NCBI RefSeq assembly: GCF_014633365.1
Contig: NC_068350.1
Location: forward strand, 35,765,119 to 35,829,118
Origin: Diospyros lotus
Lineage: Eukaryota; Streptophyta; Magnoliopsida; Ericales; Ebenaceae
Reading direction: 5' to 3'
DNA length: 64,000 bases
The position numbers and the translations under genes were made by a program. Below, piece after piece: positions 23,119-35,130 of the stretch. How positions within the stretch are numbered: the stretch's first letter is position 1; every line of letters starts with the position of its first letter. The notes beneath the pieces are model-generated. The model searched no databases and was not told the DNA's origin. It saw only the letters and a list, made by a program, of their open reading frames with translations.

Positions 23119-25491
23119 ATGAGTGCAAAACCCAAGAGGAGAGCTGTAACAGAGAATGGGGATGCAGCAGAGGACCTGGTCCTTGCAACTTTGATTGGAA
23201 ATGGCGAGGACTTGGGTCCTATGGTCAAGCATGCTTTTGAGATGGGAAGGCCTGAAGCCCTCCTTCAACAACTCAAATTTGTTGTTAAGAAGAAGGAAAC
23301 TGAGATCGAGGAGCTGTGTAAGCTCCATTATGAGGAATTTATTCGTGCTGTTGATGAACTCCGTGGTGTCTTAGTTGATGCTGAAGAGCTAAAAAGTGAA
23401 CTTGCCAGCAATAATTTCAGGCTACAAGAGGTTGGCAGCGCTCTTCTTCACAAACTTGAGGAGCTTTTGGAATCTTATTCAATCAAGAAGAATATTACTG
23501 AAGCTATTAAAATGTCAAAGAACTGCGTTCAGGCGTTGGATCTATGTGTTAAGTGTAACAAACACATTACTGAAGGCCGGTTTTACCCTGCTCTGAAAAC
23601 GGTTGATCTGATTGAAAAAAAGTATTTACTGAATATTCCTGTTAAAACACTCAGGGTGCTTGTAGAGAAGAGAATACCAATCATAAAATCACATATAGAG
23701 AAGAAGGTCACCAGTCAAGTTAATGAATGGCTAGTTCACATAAGGAGCACTGCAAAAGATATTGGACAAACAGCAATAGGTTATGCTGCATCTGCACGTC
23801 AGAGGGATGAGGATATGCTAGCTCGTCAGAGGAAAGCTGAGGAACAGAGTTGTTCAGGGTCTGGGGATTTTATATATACGTTAGACGTTGAAGAAATTGA
23901 TGAAGATTCTGTTCTAAAGTTTGATCTTACACCCATTTATCGGGCATATCACATTCATTCATGCTTGGGAATCCAAGAGCAGTTTCGTGATTACTATTAT
24001 GAGAATCGCTTCTTGCAGTTAAGTTCAGACTTGCAAATATCTTCTACTCTACCATTTCTTGAATCTCATCAGACCTTTTTAGCTCAAGTTGCGGGATATT
24101 TTGTCGTGGAGGATAGGGTCCTAAGGACTTCTGGAGGACTATTGTTGGCTAACCAAGTTGAGACTATGTGGGAAACTGCCATGGCTAAAATGACATCACT
24201 GTTGAATGAACACTTCTCTCACATGGATACTGCAAGCCATCTCCTACTGGTCAAGGATTATGTGACCCTTCTTGGTGCAACTCTTAAACAATATGGATAT
24301 GAAGTGGGACCAATTCTCGAGACTCTCAATGGCAGCCGTGAAAAGTATCATGAGCTTCTTTTAGCAGAGTGTCAACAACAAATCACTAATGTCCTTGCCA
24401 ATGACACTTTTGAACAGATGGTAATGAAGAAGGAGTCAGACTACCAAGCAAATGTCTTGATATTCCATCTTCAAACCTCTGATATAATGCCAGCCTTCCC
24501 CTATATTGCTCCTTTCTCTGTCATGGTTCCTGAGTGCTGCCGCATCGTTAGATCATTCATAAAGGACTCGGTCAATTACTTGTCTTATGGCGGCCAAATA
24601 AATTTTTTTAATTTTGTGAAGAAGTATTTGGATAAGCTCTTGATTGATATACTAAATGAAGTTCTACTTGATAAGATTCACAGTGGTACCACTGGTGTCT
24701 CTCAAGCAATGCAGATTGCTGCAAACATCGCTGCTCTTGAAAGAGCTTGTGACTTTTTTCTGCAACATGCAGCCCAGCAATGCGGGATCCCTATCCGGTC
24801 AGTTGAAAGGCCTCAGTCTAATTTAACGGCGAAGATAGTTCTTAAAACCTCAAGAGATGCTGCATATCTTGCTCTTCTGAGTTTGGTTAACACCAAGTTA
24901 GATGAATTTATGTCACTTACAGAAAATGTAAATTGGATTCCCGATGAGACACCTTCAGGTCCCCATGACTACATAAATGAGGTGGTTATTTACCTTGACA
25001 CTGTCCTGTCCACTGCTCAGCAAATCTTGCCTCTGGATGCATTATACAAGGTTGGGAGTGGGGCTCTTGATCATATTTCATACTCCATTGTGTCTGCTTT
25101 TGTTAGTGATAGTGTGAAAAGATTCAATGCTAATGCAGTTATGGGCATAAACAATGATCTCGAGGTGTTAGAATCATTTGCAGATGACAGGTTCCATAGT
25201 ACTGGACTGAGTGAGATATACAAGGAAGGTAGTTTTCTAGACTTCTTGATTGAGGCAAGGCAATTGATAAACCTTCTTTTAAGCAGTCAGCCTGAGAACT
25301 TCATGAATCCTGTAATAAGGGAGAGAAACTACAATTCTTTGGACTACAAGAAGGTTGCTGCTATTTGTGACAAGTTCAAGGATTCTCCTGATAGTCTCTT
25401 TGGAAGCCTCTCTAGCAGAAATACGAAGCAGAATAATACACGCAAGAAGTCTATGGATGTGTTGAAAAGAAGGCTGCGGGATTTCAACTAA
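23119..25491 (+). CDS. SEC15A: Exocyst complex component SEC15A
   Basis: SEC15 is one of eight exocyst subunits. It binds Rab GTPases on secretory vesicles and helps tether them to the plasma membrane; in plants it supports polar growth such as pollen tubes. The 790-aa product matches the family length end to end. The N-terminus [15 protein letters not shown], the coiled-coil-forming region at about 50-150 ([20 protein letters not shown]), and the C-terminal SEC15 domain (about 430-760, with [17 protein letters not shown] and [16 protein letters not shown]) are all intact, ending [15 protein letters not shown]. The ATG at 23119 was chosen because the in-frame ATG at 23065 lies in the poly-pyrimidine tract of the leader intron. 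The CDS has no intron. It is divergent from PPD6. Confidence 0.96.
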   Translation: MSAKPKRRAVTENGDAAEDLVLATLIGNGEDLGPMVKHAFEMGRPEALLQQLKFVVKKKETEIEELCKLHYEEFIRAVDELRGVLVDAEELKSELASNNFRLQEVGSALLHKLEELLESYSIKKNITEAIKMSKNCVQALDLCVKCNKHITEGRFYPALKTVDLIEKKYLLNIPVKTLRVLVEKRIPIIKSHIEKKVTSQVNEWLVHIRSTAKDIGQTAIGYAASARQRDEDMLARQRKAEEQSCSGSGDFIYTLDVEEIDEDSVLKFDLTPIYRAYHIHSCLGIQEQFRDYYYENRFLQLSSDLQISSTLPFLESHQTFLAQVAGYFVVEDRVLRTSGGLLLANQVETMWETAMAKMTSLLNEHFSHMDTASHLLLVKDYVTLLGATLKQYGYEVGPILETLNGSREKYHELLLAECQQQITNVLANDTFEQMVMKKESDYQANVLIFHLQTSDIMPAFPYIAPFSVMVPECCRIVRSFIKDSVNYLSYGGQINFFNFVKKYLDKLLIDILNEVLLDKIHSGTTGVSQAMQIAANIAALERACDFFLQHAAQQCGIPIRSVERPQSNLTAKIVLKTSRDAAYLALLSLVNTKLDEFMSLTENVNWIPDETPSGPHDYINEVVIYLDTVLSTAQQILPLDALYKVGSGALDHISYSIVSAFVSDSVKRFNANAVMGINNDLEVLESFADDRFHSTGLSEIYKEGSFLDFLIEARQLINLLLSSQPENFMNPVIRERNYNSLDYKKVAAICDKFKDSPDSLFGSLSSRNTKQNNTRKKSMDVLKRRLRDFN

Positions 25492-26463
25492 AAGAGGTTG
25501 CAGCCTATCTGCAATAGAAATAGCTCAACCTTTTTTAGGATGATGCATATGAATTAATTTCCTAAAATAAGGTTTTTCACCGTGCTTGTTTCAACATTGA
25601 ATCCTTTTCTGGTTAAATTTGTTACTTTCCTTCTGAAAATTTATTTTCTTGAATGATTTGAATTAGTACAGATATATCTTGCAAATTAAGCACTTTTGAT
25701 TCTTTAAATGCTGTAACTTCTTGGGATGAGGGTATTTGGATATTCGAATGCAACTCCTAGGCAATTTTTTGCACAATTCTCCCCTTCACGCTACCAAAAA
25801 GTGTGGTTCTTGCTGAATCCAATCCCCATTAGGAAACTGTTAGCCAGCAGGGTCAGCCACTTGTCCATTCAAACTAGTGAGCAAAGCCACACCTATTCAG
25901 AATATTAATGAAAAAATGGATTTTTTTATCTTGTGAAAGAGGAAAAATTACCTGTTGAACTGGAGGCTTTTACTTTTATTCTTTATTGTGGTTATTCAAC
26001 TGAGTTACTTACAGTTCTGGGAACACGGCTGCCACATGTATTTATTATCTTGGTTGCTCTGACACTCTTGTGCTTTGCGATGAGTATGTCGTCATTACTG
26101 ATTTGTATTACAAGGTTTTCTGGGAAGACTTCTAATTTCATTTTGGGACGCTTATTAGTTGAGCAAGGAAAAGAGCCATTGCATAAGCTGCAAGGAGTAG
26201 TACATTCTTCTTTCCCCACATCTCTGATGCACTTGCACCATTTCAATCCATACTAAAAGAGCCATTAGTCTATGCTTCAACCACAAGATTGTTTTCGTTC
26301 ATGAGTTATATGTTTGCAATTGGAACTGAAGTTGCAATTTTGTTGGTGAATTAATTAATCATCGGTTATTACTACTGCATACTGACAGCTGCTTTATTTT
26401 CCCACGGTTTCTTTCTTTGGTGTACTTCTATGCATAAACATTGATGACTAGGATTTCAGGATC
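25492..26463. other. SEC15A 3' flank
   Basis: It contains the SEC15A 3' UTR. A 107-codon ORF at 25933-26256 has no family resemblance and reads hydrophobic low-information sequence; I treat it as chance. Confidence 0.5.
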
Positions 26464-26933
26464 TGTCACGACCAGGGCAGTTAATTAATTTATTTTTACT
26501 GCAGTTTAGTTTTTTTTTGCAAGAGGAGTTAGTTATTACTGTAACTCTCAGTTATGGATTGATTTAGGAGGTTATGGAGTCATTTAGGAGCAGTTATTGG
26601 TAGTGGAGGAGTGGTAACTGCCCCTTAAAATCTGTGGATGGCTTATATATAAAGCTATAACCACATGGCCAAGAATCATTATGATTATTGTGAATTAAAG
26701 ATCTTCCTTTTTCTCTGCAGTTCTCCCTTTCTCTCAGATCTCTCTATTTTTCCCTATTCCGTCTAATTTCCCTATTCTGTCTAAATTCTCCTTTTTGTCT
26801 CTCTCAGTTCTCAATTCTCAGTTCTCCCTCTTAATCAGTCTGATTCTTCCCACTTTTTTTTTTTTCCCTCTATTTCTCCCTCTCTTCCAATTCTCTCATC
26901 AAAGGAATTACAGTTAGGCTCGGGTTCCTGACA
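26464..26933 (+). repeat. Solo gypsy-type LTR with perfect target duplication
   Basis: It runs from TGTCACGACC to CTGACA (470 bp), flanked by ggatc at 26459-26463 and 26934-26938. A TATATATAAAG box at about 26645 and a CT-rich leader lie inside. There is no internal region, so it arose by LTR-LTR recombination. Confidence 0.88.
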
Positions 26934-27784
26934 GGATCCTGCTTTGTGATGCATTAGCATGAAATATTGTTGTCCTTCATGGCCTTAGGATTTTGTTCCA
27001 TACCATAATTTTAGAATTGCCTGACTTGATTGTTTCCTTGAAGAATGTGAAAGTTTCCCCAACTAGAGAACACTTGTGCCCCATGAATGTGATGATTTTG
27101 TCTTAATCTCTTTAATTGCTTTCAAAATGAAATGTTTTCAAATGTTATCAAATTTTGTTGCTCACTAAGTTTAAAGATTTCTGTGTTATTTGATTGAAAG
27201 CAGGGATATGCAAGATTTGGGAACTTTTAACAAATCTTGGTTCAGGGGGAGAAAATCTGTTTCTTTTACAAGCTTATATGGGGTTAGGCTTTTCTTGTTC
27301 TGTGGGGGGTAATTCCCCAACAAAATAACTTGTCTTTGTGTCTAGAGATAGTACCCAAAAAATGAAAAGAGTGAGAAAGATTCATTCTTATCGATGGGGA
27401 TGGCCCATTCATATCAATTCATTTTCTTTTCTGTTACATTAAAGATCAGCTTCTGTCTTCATAAACTCGTATGTTTTTCTAATCCAGTTGGTATGAACTA
27501 GCTGATTGTTGCAATGTCTATTAGCTACTAAAACCTTATCTAATGGTAAGGCTCGCTATCCTCAGAGATTTATGGATATTGACATTAACTTTCAACTTAT
27601 GGTTTTTGGAAATAGATTTCTGGGCAACAACTGCTCCCTGGTATGTGGTGCTTATTTGGTACATAAGGGAATCTATCAAATTGTAATGTAGCTTAAAAGA
27701 ATGAATTTATTATTCACTGTTTTCGATTTTGAAAAACTGAAAAAAAAAAAAAAAAAAAAAAGAACTTTATCATGAGTTGTTTTA

Positions 27785-28130
27785 GTCAGGATGTTAGACT
27801 TGTGACCATACAAGAAAGAACCTAACAAAAAGGTGATTAGCTGTAATAAGGTTGAAGTGGTTCGTACTAGGGATAAGATATATGAAACATGATCAAGATG
27901 GTTTGATCATATTTGAAGGGGACAAATAGATGCTCCTATAAGGAGAGTGGAAAAAATTTATAGTAAAATGGTAGGGAGAGATTGGGAAAAACTTGGTGAG
28001 GAACTCTTAGTTCATGACAAAGTTGTAATGACATCATAGATAATATGATTATGGATAGAAATAATTGATGAACTAGAATCTATATAGTCGAGCCCATTTA
28101 ATAGGATTTGGTATATTATTATGGTTATGG
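27785..28130 (+). mobile_element. RTE LINE 3' end, decayed
   Basis: Readable in broken frames is the RTE C-terminal pattern (RWFDHI..RG, AP.RRVE, then GRDWEKL..ELLVHDKVV). It ends at a TATTATTATGGTTATGGTTA tail typical of RTE elements. Confidence 0.7.
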
Positions 28131-28422
28131 TTATAGGTGCTCATAAGTTGGGTTGTTGGACTGAATCAATCTTGAGTAAGTCTGAAATTTTAGACCTACA
28201 ACTGACTCGATCATGAAGTAAAAATGAACCGACCCAACTCAATTAAATTCAGGTTTTTGATCAAGTTTTTGATTGAGTTGGGTTTTGATTCTAAAATCTA
28301 TTCATTCATATGAAATTTTTATGGTCCAAAACCTGTTTCACACCAAAATATTAAGATTTATAGAAAAACCTATTTTAACATACATTTTGGAAAAAATAAA
28401 AAAACCACATGTAAAACAAATA

Positions 28423-28607
28423 GGAAAATGCTATTGGTACACCTTTGTGTACACCTTGGGCTACACAAAGGTGTATTAATGACAAAAATATCCCTCTGAG
28501 GCGCATAGAGGCGCGTGAGGCGCATGGAGAGGCGCAGGGTATTTTTGTCATTGATACACCTTGTGTAGCCCAAGATGTACAAAAATGATGTACATGTAGC
28601 ATGACTC
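28423..28607. mobile_element. 185-bp Mutator-like MITE
   Basis: A fold-back element with termini of about 70 bp (ATGCTA..GTACA, CTTGGGCTACACAA, GACAAAAATA) is flanked by a perfect 9-bp duplication, aaacaaata, at 28414-28422 and 28608-28616. The loop is GC-rich and repeats GAGGCGC. Confidence 0.9.
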
Positions 28608-29095
28608 AAACAAATAAGCATAAAAATTATATTAATAAATATTGGGCTTTTAAGATTGTTTAGAAAAGTTGGGTTGGATTGGGTATGTAGACCCAATGGT
28701 CTAACTTAGACTAGATTAGATGTTGGTTGAGTCTGAAAAAATAGAACTGAAATTGCACTTAATTGGAAAAAATACTCTTAACTAAACCTCGAAATCATAT
28801 TGGTTTTCAATCGTTCTCGGTCTACTTGAACCTTATACACACCTATTAATTGGTATCATGATTTATTTTGCCAAGAAAATGGAGAAAAATGATACAATTT
28901 ATGTAGCCATAATCAATTGGACGTAAAATTAATAAATCAATCACACAAAAGACATTGGATTTTTGCCTAATCAGATAGGGAAAAAATCATAAACAATCTC
29001 TCACTAATGTAATGACATTTTTTCTGGCATGACATTAGTGAAACGGTGGATTTTTTCTCGCATGTCTTTTTGTTGAAGATGAAAAAAACTATAAA

Positions 29096-31010
29096 CAATC
29101 TCTAAGAAAGCTAGTGTTGCTTGTAAAGTCCTTTGAATCAGTGGTTCCACAATCTGATGAGCAACAGATCCAGGTGACATTTCCTAAGATCAAAGGTATT
29201 AAACCTGAATGCTGTCACATAGTTACCGGGAACATGGTATGGGGTATGTTAATATGCTAATTTTGTGGCATGGAGAGAATAGGCTTAATTGGTTTGTTAT
29301 TTCATGTCGTGGTACATTTTATAGTTGTACTCAAGTCAAAATTAGTTAGATTAATACTTGGCTATTATAGAAGTTGGTTTGTTTTGTTTTGTTTTGAATT
29401 CTGTTCTTGTATGACTTCTGAAATGAAGAATCCTATGCAAACAAAGTTAGGTTTGAACTTTGAAATGCTTTAAAATGCAATAGAATATAGAAGAAATTGA
29501 GGTAAGCAAGATTTCTTCTTTAATGTTCTTTGAAAATTATTCTGACTTTAATTTCTTCCCTAGTTTTTAGTTGTTTTAACTAAATTCGTGCATCGCTCTT
29601 TGGGATCTAGATCGCGTTCCTTGTGGTCTCAGGATGCAAAAGAACCGCAATGTGGAATCTGTGACCCGAATTGTGATTCCAGTTGGGGGGGGGGGGAGGT
29701 AGTGTAACTATGGCTGTTTGCATCAAAAGTGAAACAGGTGATGGGTATCTGAAGCTAGTTTCAGAGACACAGAAGTTGAGTGCATTGTGAAATCTAACCT
29801 TGATGATTGGGAGAGAAATGCTTTCATCAATGACAAGCAATCTACTGTAAGTAAGCTCTATATGTCTTAAGAAATGTTAAATCTGTTGCTTGTTTGTATT
29901 TATCAAAGATGACATGGTGACCTTTTTCTGTTTGTGGATGTTAGTGGATGGAAAAACCAAGCAAGAAATGTGAGAGAATTATAACAACTTCAGATGAATC
30001 AGCTGTCACGCATTATGGTCTTGGCGGGACATCGACCTTTTATTGGCAGATTTGAACTGTTTTCTTAGTCATTTCCTTTATGTTATGTTATTATGTTTTA
30101 TTTACTTTATGCTTTGGTATTAGTTTGGATATTACAGCTGTAAAGGGAATAGGATATTTTAAGGGGGGAGGTCTAAGTGTAAAGGGGCCTGGGGAAAAAG
30201 ACAAAAGAGTTAGTTATTGGGGATGGGATCTGCTGTGGCAGCACCCCTGCTAGTGGGTTATATACCCCTATACTCAGATTGTAACGGCATGAAGAATATC
30301 GAGAACAGAATTCTATCCTTTCTCTGCCAACTATTCTCTCTATCTCTTCTTCCTTTCCTCCTAATCTCTCTCTCTCTATCTCTTTTATCTGTGTCATCTC
30401 CTTCTAAGATGCCTATCTGATCTCTCTAATTCATATTGGATTAGGGGGTGGATTCATTGTCGCATTTGGGTTTGTGACATCAACAGCCAGATAATACTCT
30501 GACATCAGAGGAACTGAAACAGGAGAGGAGGATGGGGATCCTGAACTGCATACACAAAATGAAGAGTGCATGGGCAATGCCAAGACATTGTCTGCAACTG
30601 AAAGTTCTACTTCTACTTTGACTACTGTGCTTCATGTCCAGATAAAGAGACAGAATATCACGACACTGGACGGTCAAGAGTTTGAAATCCACAAGATTTT
30701 TGCCACCAAGATGGTGTGAGAAGCAATTGACTACTGCTACTGTCTTAGACTTGGAAGACGATAAAGCATCACCAAAAGTACAGAACAAATCTGATAAGAA
30801 AACACCCAAAGGCTGGAGTTATCTGAAAAAGTGAATCCTTCTCAATAGATTCATCAAAGAATTGGGATAAGGTCAAGAAGTTCAACTGAAGGGAACCGAG
30901 CCATCTGCCATCAGAACCTAGTCCACACAAGTAGAAAAGGTTTGTGTCTGATGAATCAGCTGATTTGGAGTATGAATCTGCTGATTTTCTTTAAGCGTGG
31001 CTTTGATCTG
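29096..31010 (+). pseudogene. PICBP-like calmodulin-binding domain gene remnant
   Basis: 29096-29250 reads LRKLVLLVKSFESVVPQSDE, matching the end of a plant calmodulin-binding domain (the RKVALLVEAFE block). 30790-30980 reads KKTPKGWSYLKK, ILLNRFIKELG, then, shifted one frame, KVKKFN.REPSHLPSEP, the start of the next such domain. Proteins like Arabidopsis PICBP carry several copies, so this order is expected. Stops fall inside the conserved blocks and a solo LTR splits the locus at 30004-30479. It is non-functional as read; no upstream exons were recognised. Confidence 0.6.
30004..30479 (+). repeat. Solo gypsy-type LTR inside PICBP-like remnant
   Basis: It runs from TGTCACGCAT to GTGACA (476 bp) with terminal inverted TGTCAC/GTGACA. 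Flanks are tcagc (29999-30003) and tcaac (30480-30484), 4 of 5. The CT-rich leader and CTAATTCATATTGGATTAGG segment resemble the LTR at 61063-61439, so they are one family or close relatives. Confidence 0.8.
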
Positions 31011-31970
31011 GCCTGAAAGCAATATCTGTGGTTTGAGGTTTACTATTTTTTCGGCTATGAATTTTCTGATTTAGTATGATTTTTAGCCTGCTGCTTGAGA
31101 TTGTTTTGTTTGAAAATGGATTTTGCTTTCACTGCAGTCAAGGTTTATGGGAGCTGTACAAGTTTCAGTTTTCTTTCTTTCTTTTTTTTTGGGGGGGTGG
31201 GGGGGGCGGGGGTGGTTAGGTAGTGTTGTCTAAGTTGGAGGATGGTGTGTTCTGTCACTGCCCTTGGTTTAGGGTTGTGTCTTCTGTTTAGGTTTATATG
31301 TAGGCTCCATAAGGTTGCTTGTTGTCCTCATTATGGTGCTGCTCTTGGCCTTTTGCTAGGCTCTTAGGATCTGTATTTTCTTGGATTGGAGGCTCTTGTT
31401 TTGATTTCGGGAATTGGCTGGTGTTTATCTTGATAGGCTTTGTTTTGTGCCACCTTGCGAGTGTCTCGTGGTCTGAATTTCTTGGTCTCTTAGGGAGTTA
31501 AAGAACAGAGGATCAGTGTGTTGTTGGTCTTGTTCTGGGACCTAGGAGAAGAGCAACCATGGGTCACTTAACTTGAACTTGGTGTGTCGGGCTCAAGAGA
31601 GCTACCACCTACCATTAGGCTATTCTACCACCACTGCTCTTAACTTTCACCAGCTTTTTCCAGTTTTTCCTTCCAGCTTAGCTGCTGTTATTAGTCTTTC
31701 AGAGTTTGGCCGTGATCTTCACTTACATCTTCAGATGCTTCTTCAGATGGTCAATCTAATGCATGCATGTCTGATTTGGTTAGAGTTTCATTTGGTGGAT
31801 GGTCAAAACCTTGGTTCAGCCTGAGTTGCGCGCGCGCTCACATACACTCTAACATGGATCTGCATATGGAACTAATTATTTAAGCTAAGTTTGCTTTGGA
31901 CAAATAATATGATCTTTGCCAATAATGTTTTAGATTTTATATGGATTATGTATTTATGATTTGATTGTTT
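31011..31970. other. Unassigned intergenic sequence
   Basis: T/G-rich, with a G-run at 31190-31216 and no supported gene. Confidence 0.4.
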
Positions 31971-31989
31971 TTAGCATGGGCGGATTTAG

Positions 31990-32335
31990 GAATTTAGAAC
32001 GCAGGGACTGGTATGTGAACGAATGGGCTGGGTGGCCCATGGGCCCGCCTCTCAGCCCGGCCTGATACTATAGCAAATGGGTTGGGCTAGCCTGCCCCAA
32101 GAATGTAGGGCCGTATCGGGCCAGTGCTTTGTGGCCTGGCCCAACCCACTAAAAATGGGTGTGGTGACCAAAATTGAGGTAGCCCACCAAAATGGCCTGG
32201 CCTGACCCGATTATTAATGGCCATAGCGTTGTGTCGACCCCCATTTCCTATTGTCCGACCTAGCCCACAAAATGGGTGGGCTAAGCGGGAGGCGGGCTGG
32301 GTCGGGCGGCCCGCCCATTTTCCAACTCTAGTGAA
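31990..32335. repeat. GC-rich GGCCC/GGGCC interspersed repeat
   Basis: A 350-bp island built from short GGCCTGGCC, TAGCCCA and GGGCGGGC phrases in both orientations contrasts sharply with its AT-rich surroundings. The ends look loosely inverted. It is probably a non-autonomous DNA transposon. Confidence 0.45.
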
Positions 32336-33009
32336 CGTGAAGGGAGAGAGAGAGAATGGAAAGGCAGTCTATGGCCTCCTCTTCTCCTTATGCAGGAGCA
32401 ATTAATTTTTTTTGAGCTTTGGATAATTTGAAGTGAAGATAACCCAATGCTAAAATTCAAACTTTCATCTTTATCTCGATTTTAATTTGAAAATTGTCTT
32501 AAATTAACCTTTAAATTGCTATAATCACTTTTAATTGAGTAAGGCTATGAAGCACGGAAATGGCTCGGAGATGCCGTTTCGACGTTTTCGAACTGTTTCT
32601 CGTTTCGAAAACGGGAAAAATGACTCGAAATTTTTTTTGGGTTGTTTGTGTAATTTTCAAAAAATTATGAGCTGTTTCAGAATTTACCAAAATTTGCTAG
32701 CTGGAAACGCGTTTCTGCCACACAATTTGATGAAGTCCTAATCTAAACCCCTTTTTTCCTCGCTTCTTCTTCTTCTTCTTCCAATTCGATCGTCCTCGTT
32801 GTCATCTGCTTCCAATCCGATTGCTTCGTCGCCCTCGCCGTTGTCTACTTCGTCGCACTCACCGCCGTCTGCTTCAAGAGCCTCTCGCTTCGGTGCACCC
32901 TTGATTCCGGTCGTCCTTGCCGTTTGCTTCCGGAGCTAGTTCATGAAACCCAATGAACTCCAGAAATTCGATGCCGCCATGATGGGGACATGGACACTTC
33001 TTCGACTGC

Positions 33010-35130
33010 CTCAGGGTCCAACTGGATATGTTGGGACAATGATCTTGATGGTGGAAAAGTGGAACAATAGATTTCGAATGATCTATGTCAAGTTGGCAAG
33101 CATGTGTTTAGAATATAAGTTAAGATTTTGATTTTTTGTTAGGCTATTTAATTGTATGTTTGATGACGCAATTAATCAATTGGCGATTTAGATTTGTGTT
33201 TTATGTTTCTAATTTTCGTCCCTAAATAAAGATTACACGTCGTATTGAAGGGTAAGATAAATTCATGCACTCATTTCCTTTAATTTATAATCCCTTGATT
33301 CATTTTGGTTGATACTTATTTCATGGTTGCTCAAGAGTCCTAGTTGTTCAGTTCTTGGGCTACTTGGCGTTGCAACTTGATTGGTCAGACCTATGATCTA
33401 TTATTCTCTATTGTATAACACAGATCTGTTAGTTTTTTGGTGTTGTAGGGATGATTATTATGATGTCTTTTTTTTGTTGAACAAGATGACCTCCAAAGAA
33501 CCATAGTGCACCAAGAAGAGCCCAGTCTGGGCACATTCTTGGTGTGGGTTTGGTGACAATTGTAGCCAAGAGAAATTGATGGTTGTAACTTGAAGATATA
33601 TGGATTTGGTTATTGTTAAAGACATTGTAAGTGATCTAGAGTCTAGAGAGAAAAGGGTCTAGTTTTTATTTTTATTTTTATTTTTTTTTTTTTGATTCAT
33701 GTCTATAGTACTTTCTTGAGATTTATGTCCTCTTGCAGACATCTCATACCATCAAGCCTCAACAGATAGTGTAAGAGGTAAATTAGGGAATTTGGTGGTC
33801 CTCAATTTTGATTCCGGAGCAACATTCTAATCATTACGAAGTATGCTCCAAAAGGAGTCGCTAAGACCATCAGGTTATGCATTCCTGGACATGTTTATGG
33901 TACTCTCTTCTCTTATAGCACATTGTCATGTTCTATATTTTTTTTTTTATTTTTTATGTTAAAACTTTTATATTTATCTCTATTAAAAATTTAAAAGTTT
34001 ATCTTAAGTTAAAATTTAAAATGCTATAACACTTTCAGTTGACTTAGTGACCCTTTATGCTAATCACTTATATGGTGTGGCCACCAAGTCATGCAACTGG
34101 CTCAAATAGTGCTTCTCTTCCTTCGGTTTCTACACCCAGCTAGATAAGTTGGGTTAGTGATGTTGACGGTGGAAAGGCGAGACCTAAGATTTCAAATGAT
34201 CTCTCTTGAGTTGGAGATGCATTTGGTGAGAGTGTGATTTAAGATTTTGATTTTTTTAGAGTATTTGATTGTTTGTTTGATGATACAGTTGGAGATGCAT
34301 GGCTTTTCTTCCTTTCTTTTTTGGCAGGATCAGTCAACAAGATATGTTGGGGTAGTGATCATAATGGTGGAAAGGTGGTACACTAGATTTTGAACGATCT
34401 ATGTAGGGTTGGTGATGCATGTGGTGAGAATATAATTTAAGATTTTGATTTTTTGGAATGATTGTCTTGGCGTGGTCTCTCGTGCTCTCGATTACGTCGA
34501 GGTAGATAAATTACAAGTGTGAGATTTTGTCTCACTACGTAAGAAAATATTCGAACTCGCGCCCCATTAGATTGATAAAGACATAGCAATTATTCTTGCC
34601 AATTGACCCATGTCTTGAGGGAAAGATTTTGATTTTTTGTTATTTAATTGTTTGTTTGTTTATGTAATTAATTGATTAACGATTGAGATTGATGTTTTAT
34701 TCTTTTAATTTTCTTTTATAGATACAAATTACACATTGGATTAGAGGGGACGAAAATTCTTGCATTTGTTGTCTTTACTTTGTGATCCCTTGATTCATTT
34801 TTCGATATTTTTTTATAGATGTTGAAGAGTCTTAATTGTTTTTCTTTTTTTCTCTTTCACAGTGAAATATTTCGTCCTCCAAAACAACTTTGATATATGT
34901 TAATGGTACTCTTTTATCTTAAAAAGGACGCATTGTTACACCCTATTTATTTTGACATCAAGCTTTCATGTATAACTCTATTAAAAATTTAAAATTTTAG
35001 TCTAAATTATAATTTAAAATGTCATATATACATTTTTAATTAACTTAGTGGACTCTTATGCTGATCACTTATATGAATAGCATGGCCACTAAGTCACACA
35101 ACCAGCTCAACACAAGTGGTCCAATTGTTT
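33010..35130. repeat. Degenerate tandem duplication of about 1 kb
   Basis: Unit 1 (33010-34110) and unit 3 (34330-35130) share, in order, a GATGGTGGAAA..GATCTATGT block, AAGATTTTGATTTTTTG, a CCCTTGATTCATTTT block, TCTATTAAAAATTTAAAA and GGCCAC.AAGTCA. A partial copy sits at 34146-34300. The text resembles decayed LTR sequence, but no TG..CA ends were found. Confidence 0.6.

Noticed and set aside
25933..26256. 107-codon ORF downstream of SEC15A
   Set aside because: No homology recognised, no splice or promoter context, contained in the 3' flank.
28132..28850. Larger TIR element around the 185-bp MITE (AGGTGCTCATAAG versus AGGTGTGTATAAG ends)
   Set aside because: Ends are only loosely inverted and no convincing target duplication could be defined; possible but not claimed.
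34480..34620. tRNA-like or SINE-like segment (TTCGAACTCGCGCCCC)
   Set aside because: No cloverleaf could be drawn and no SINE family recognised.
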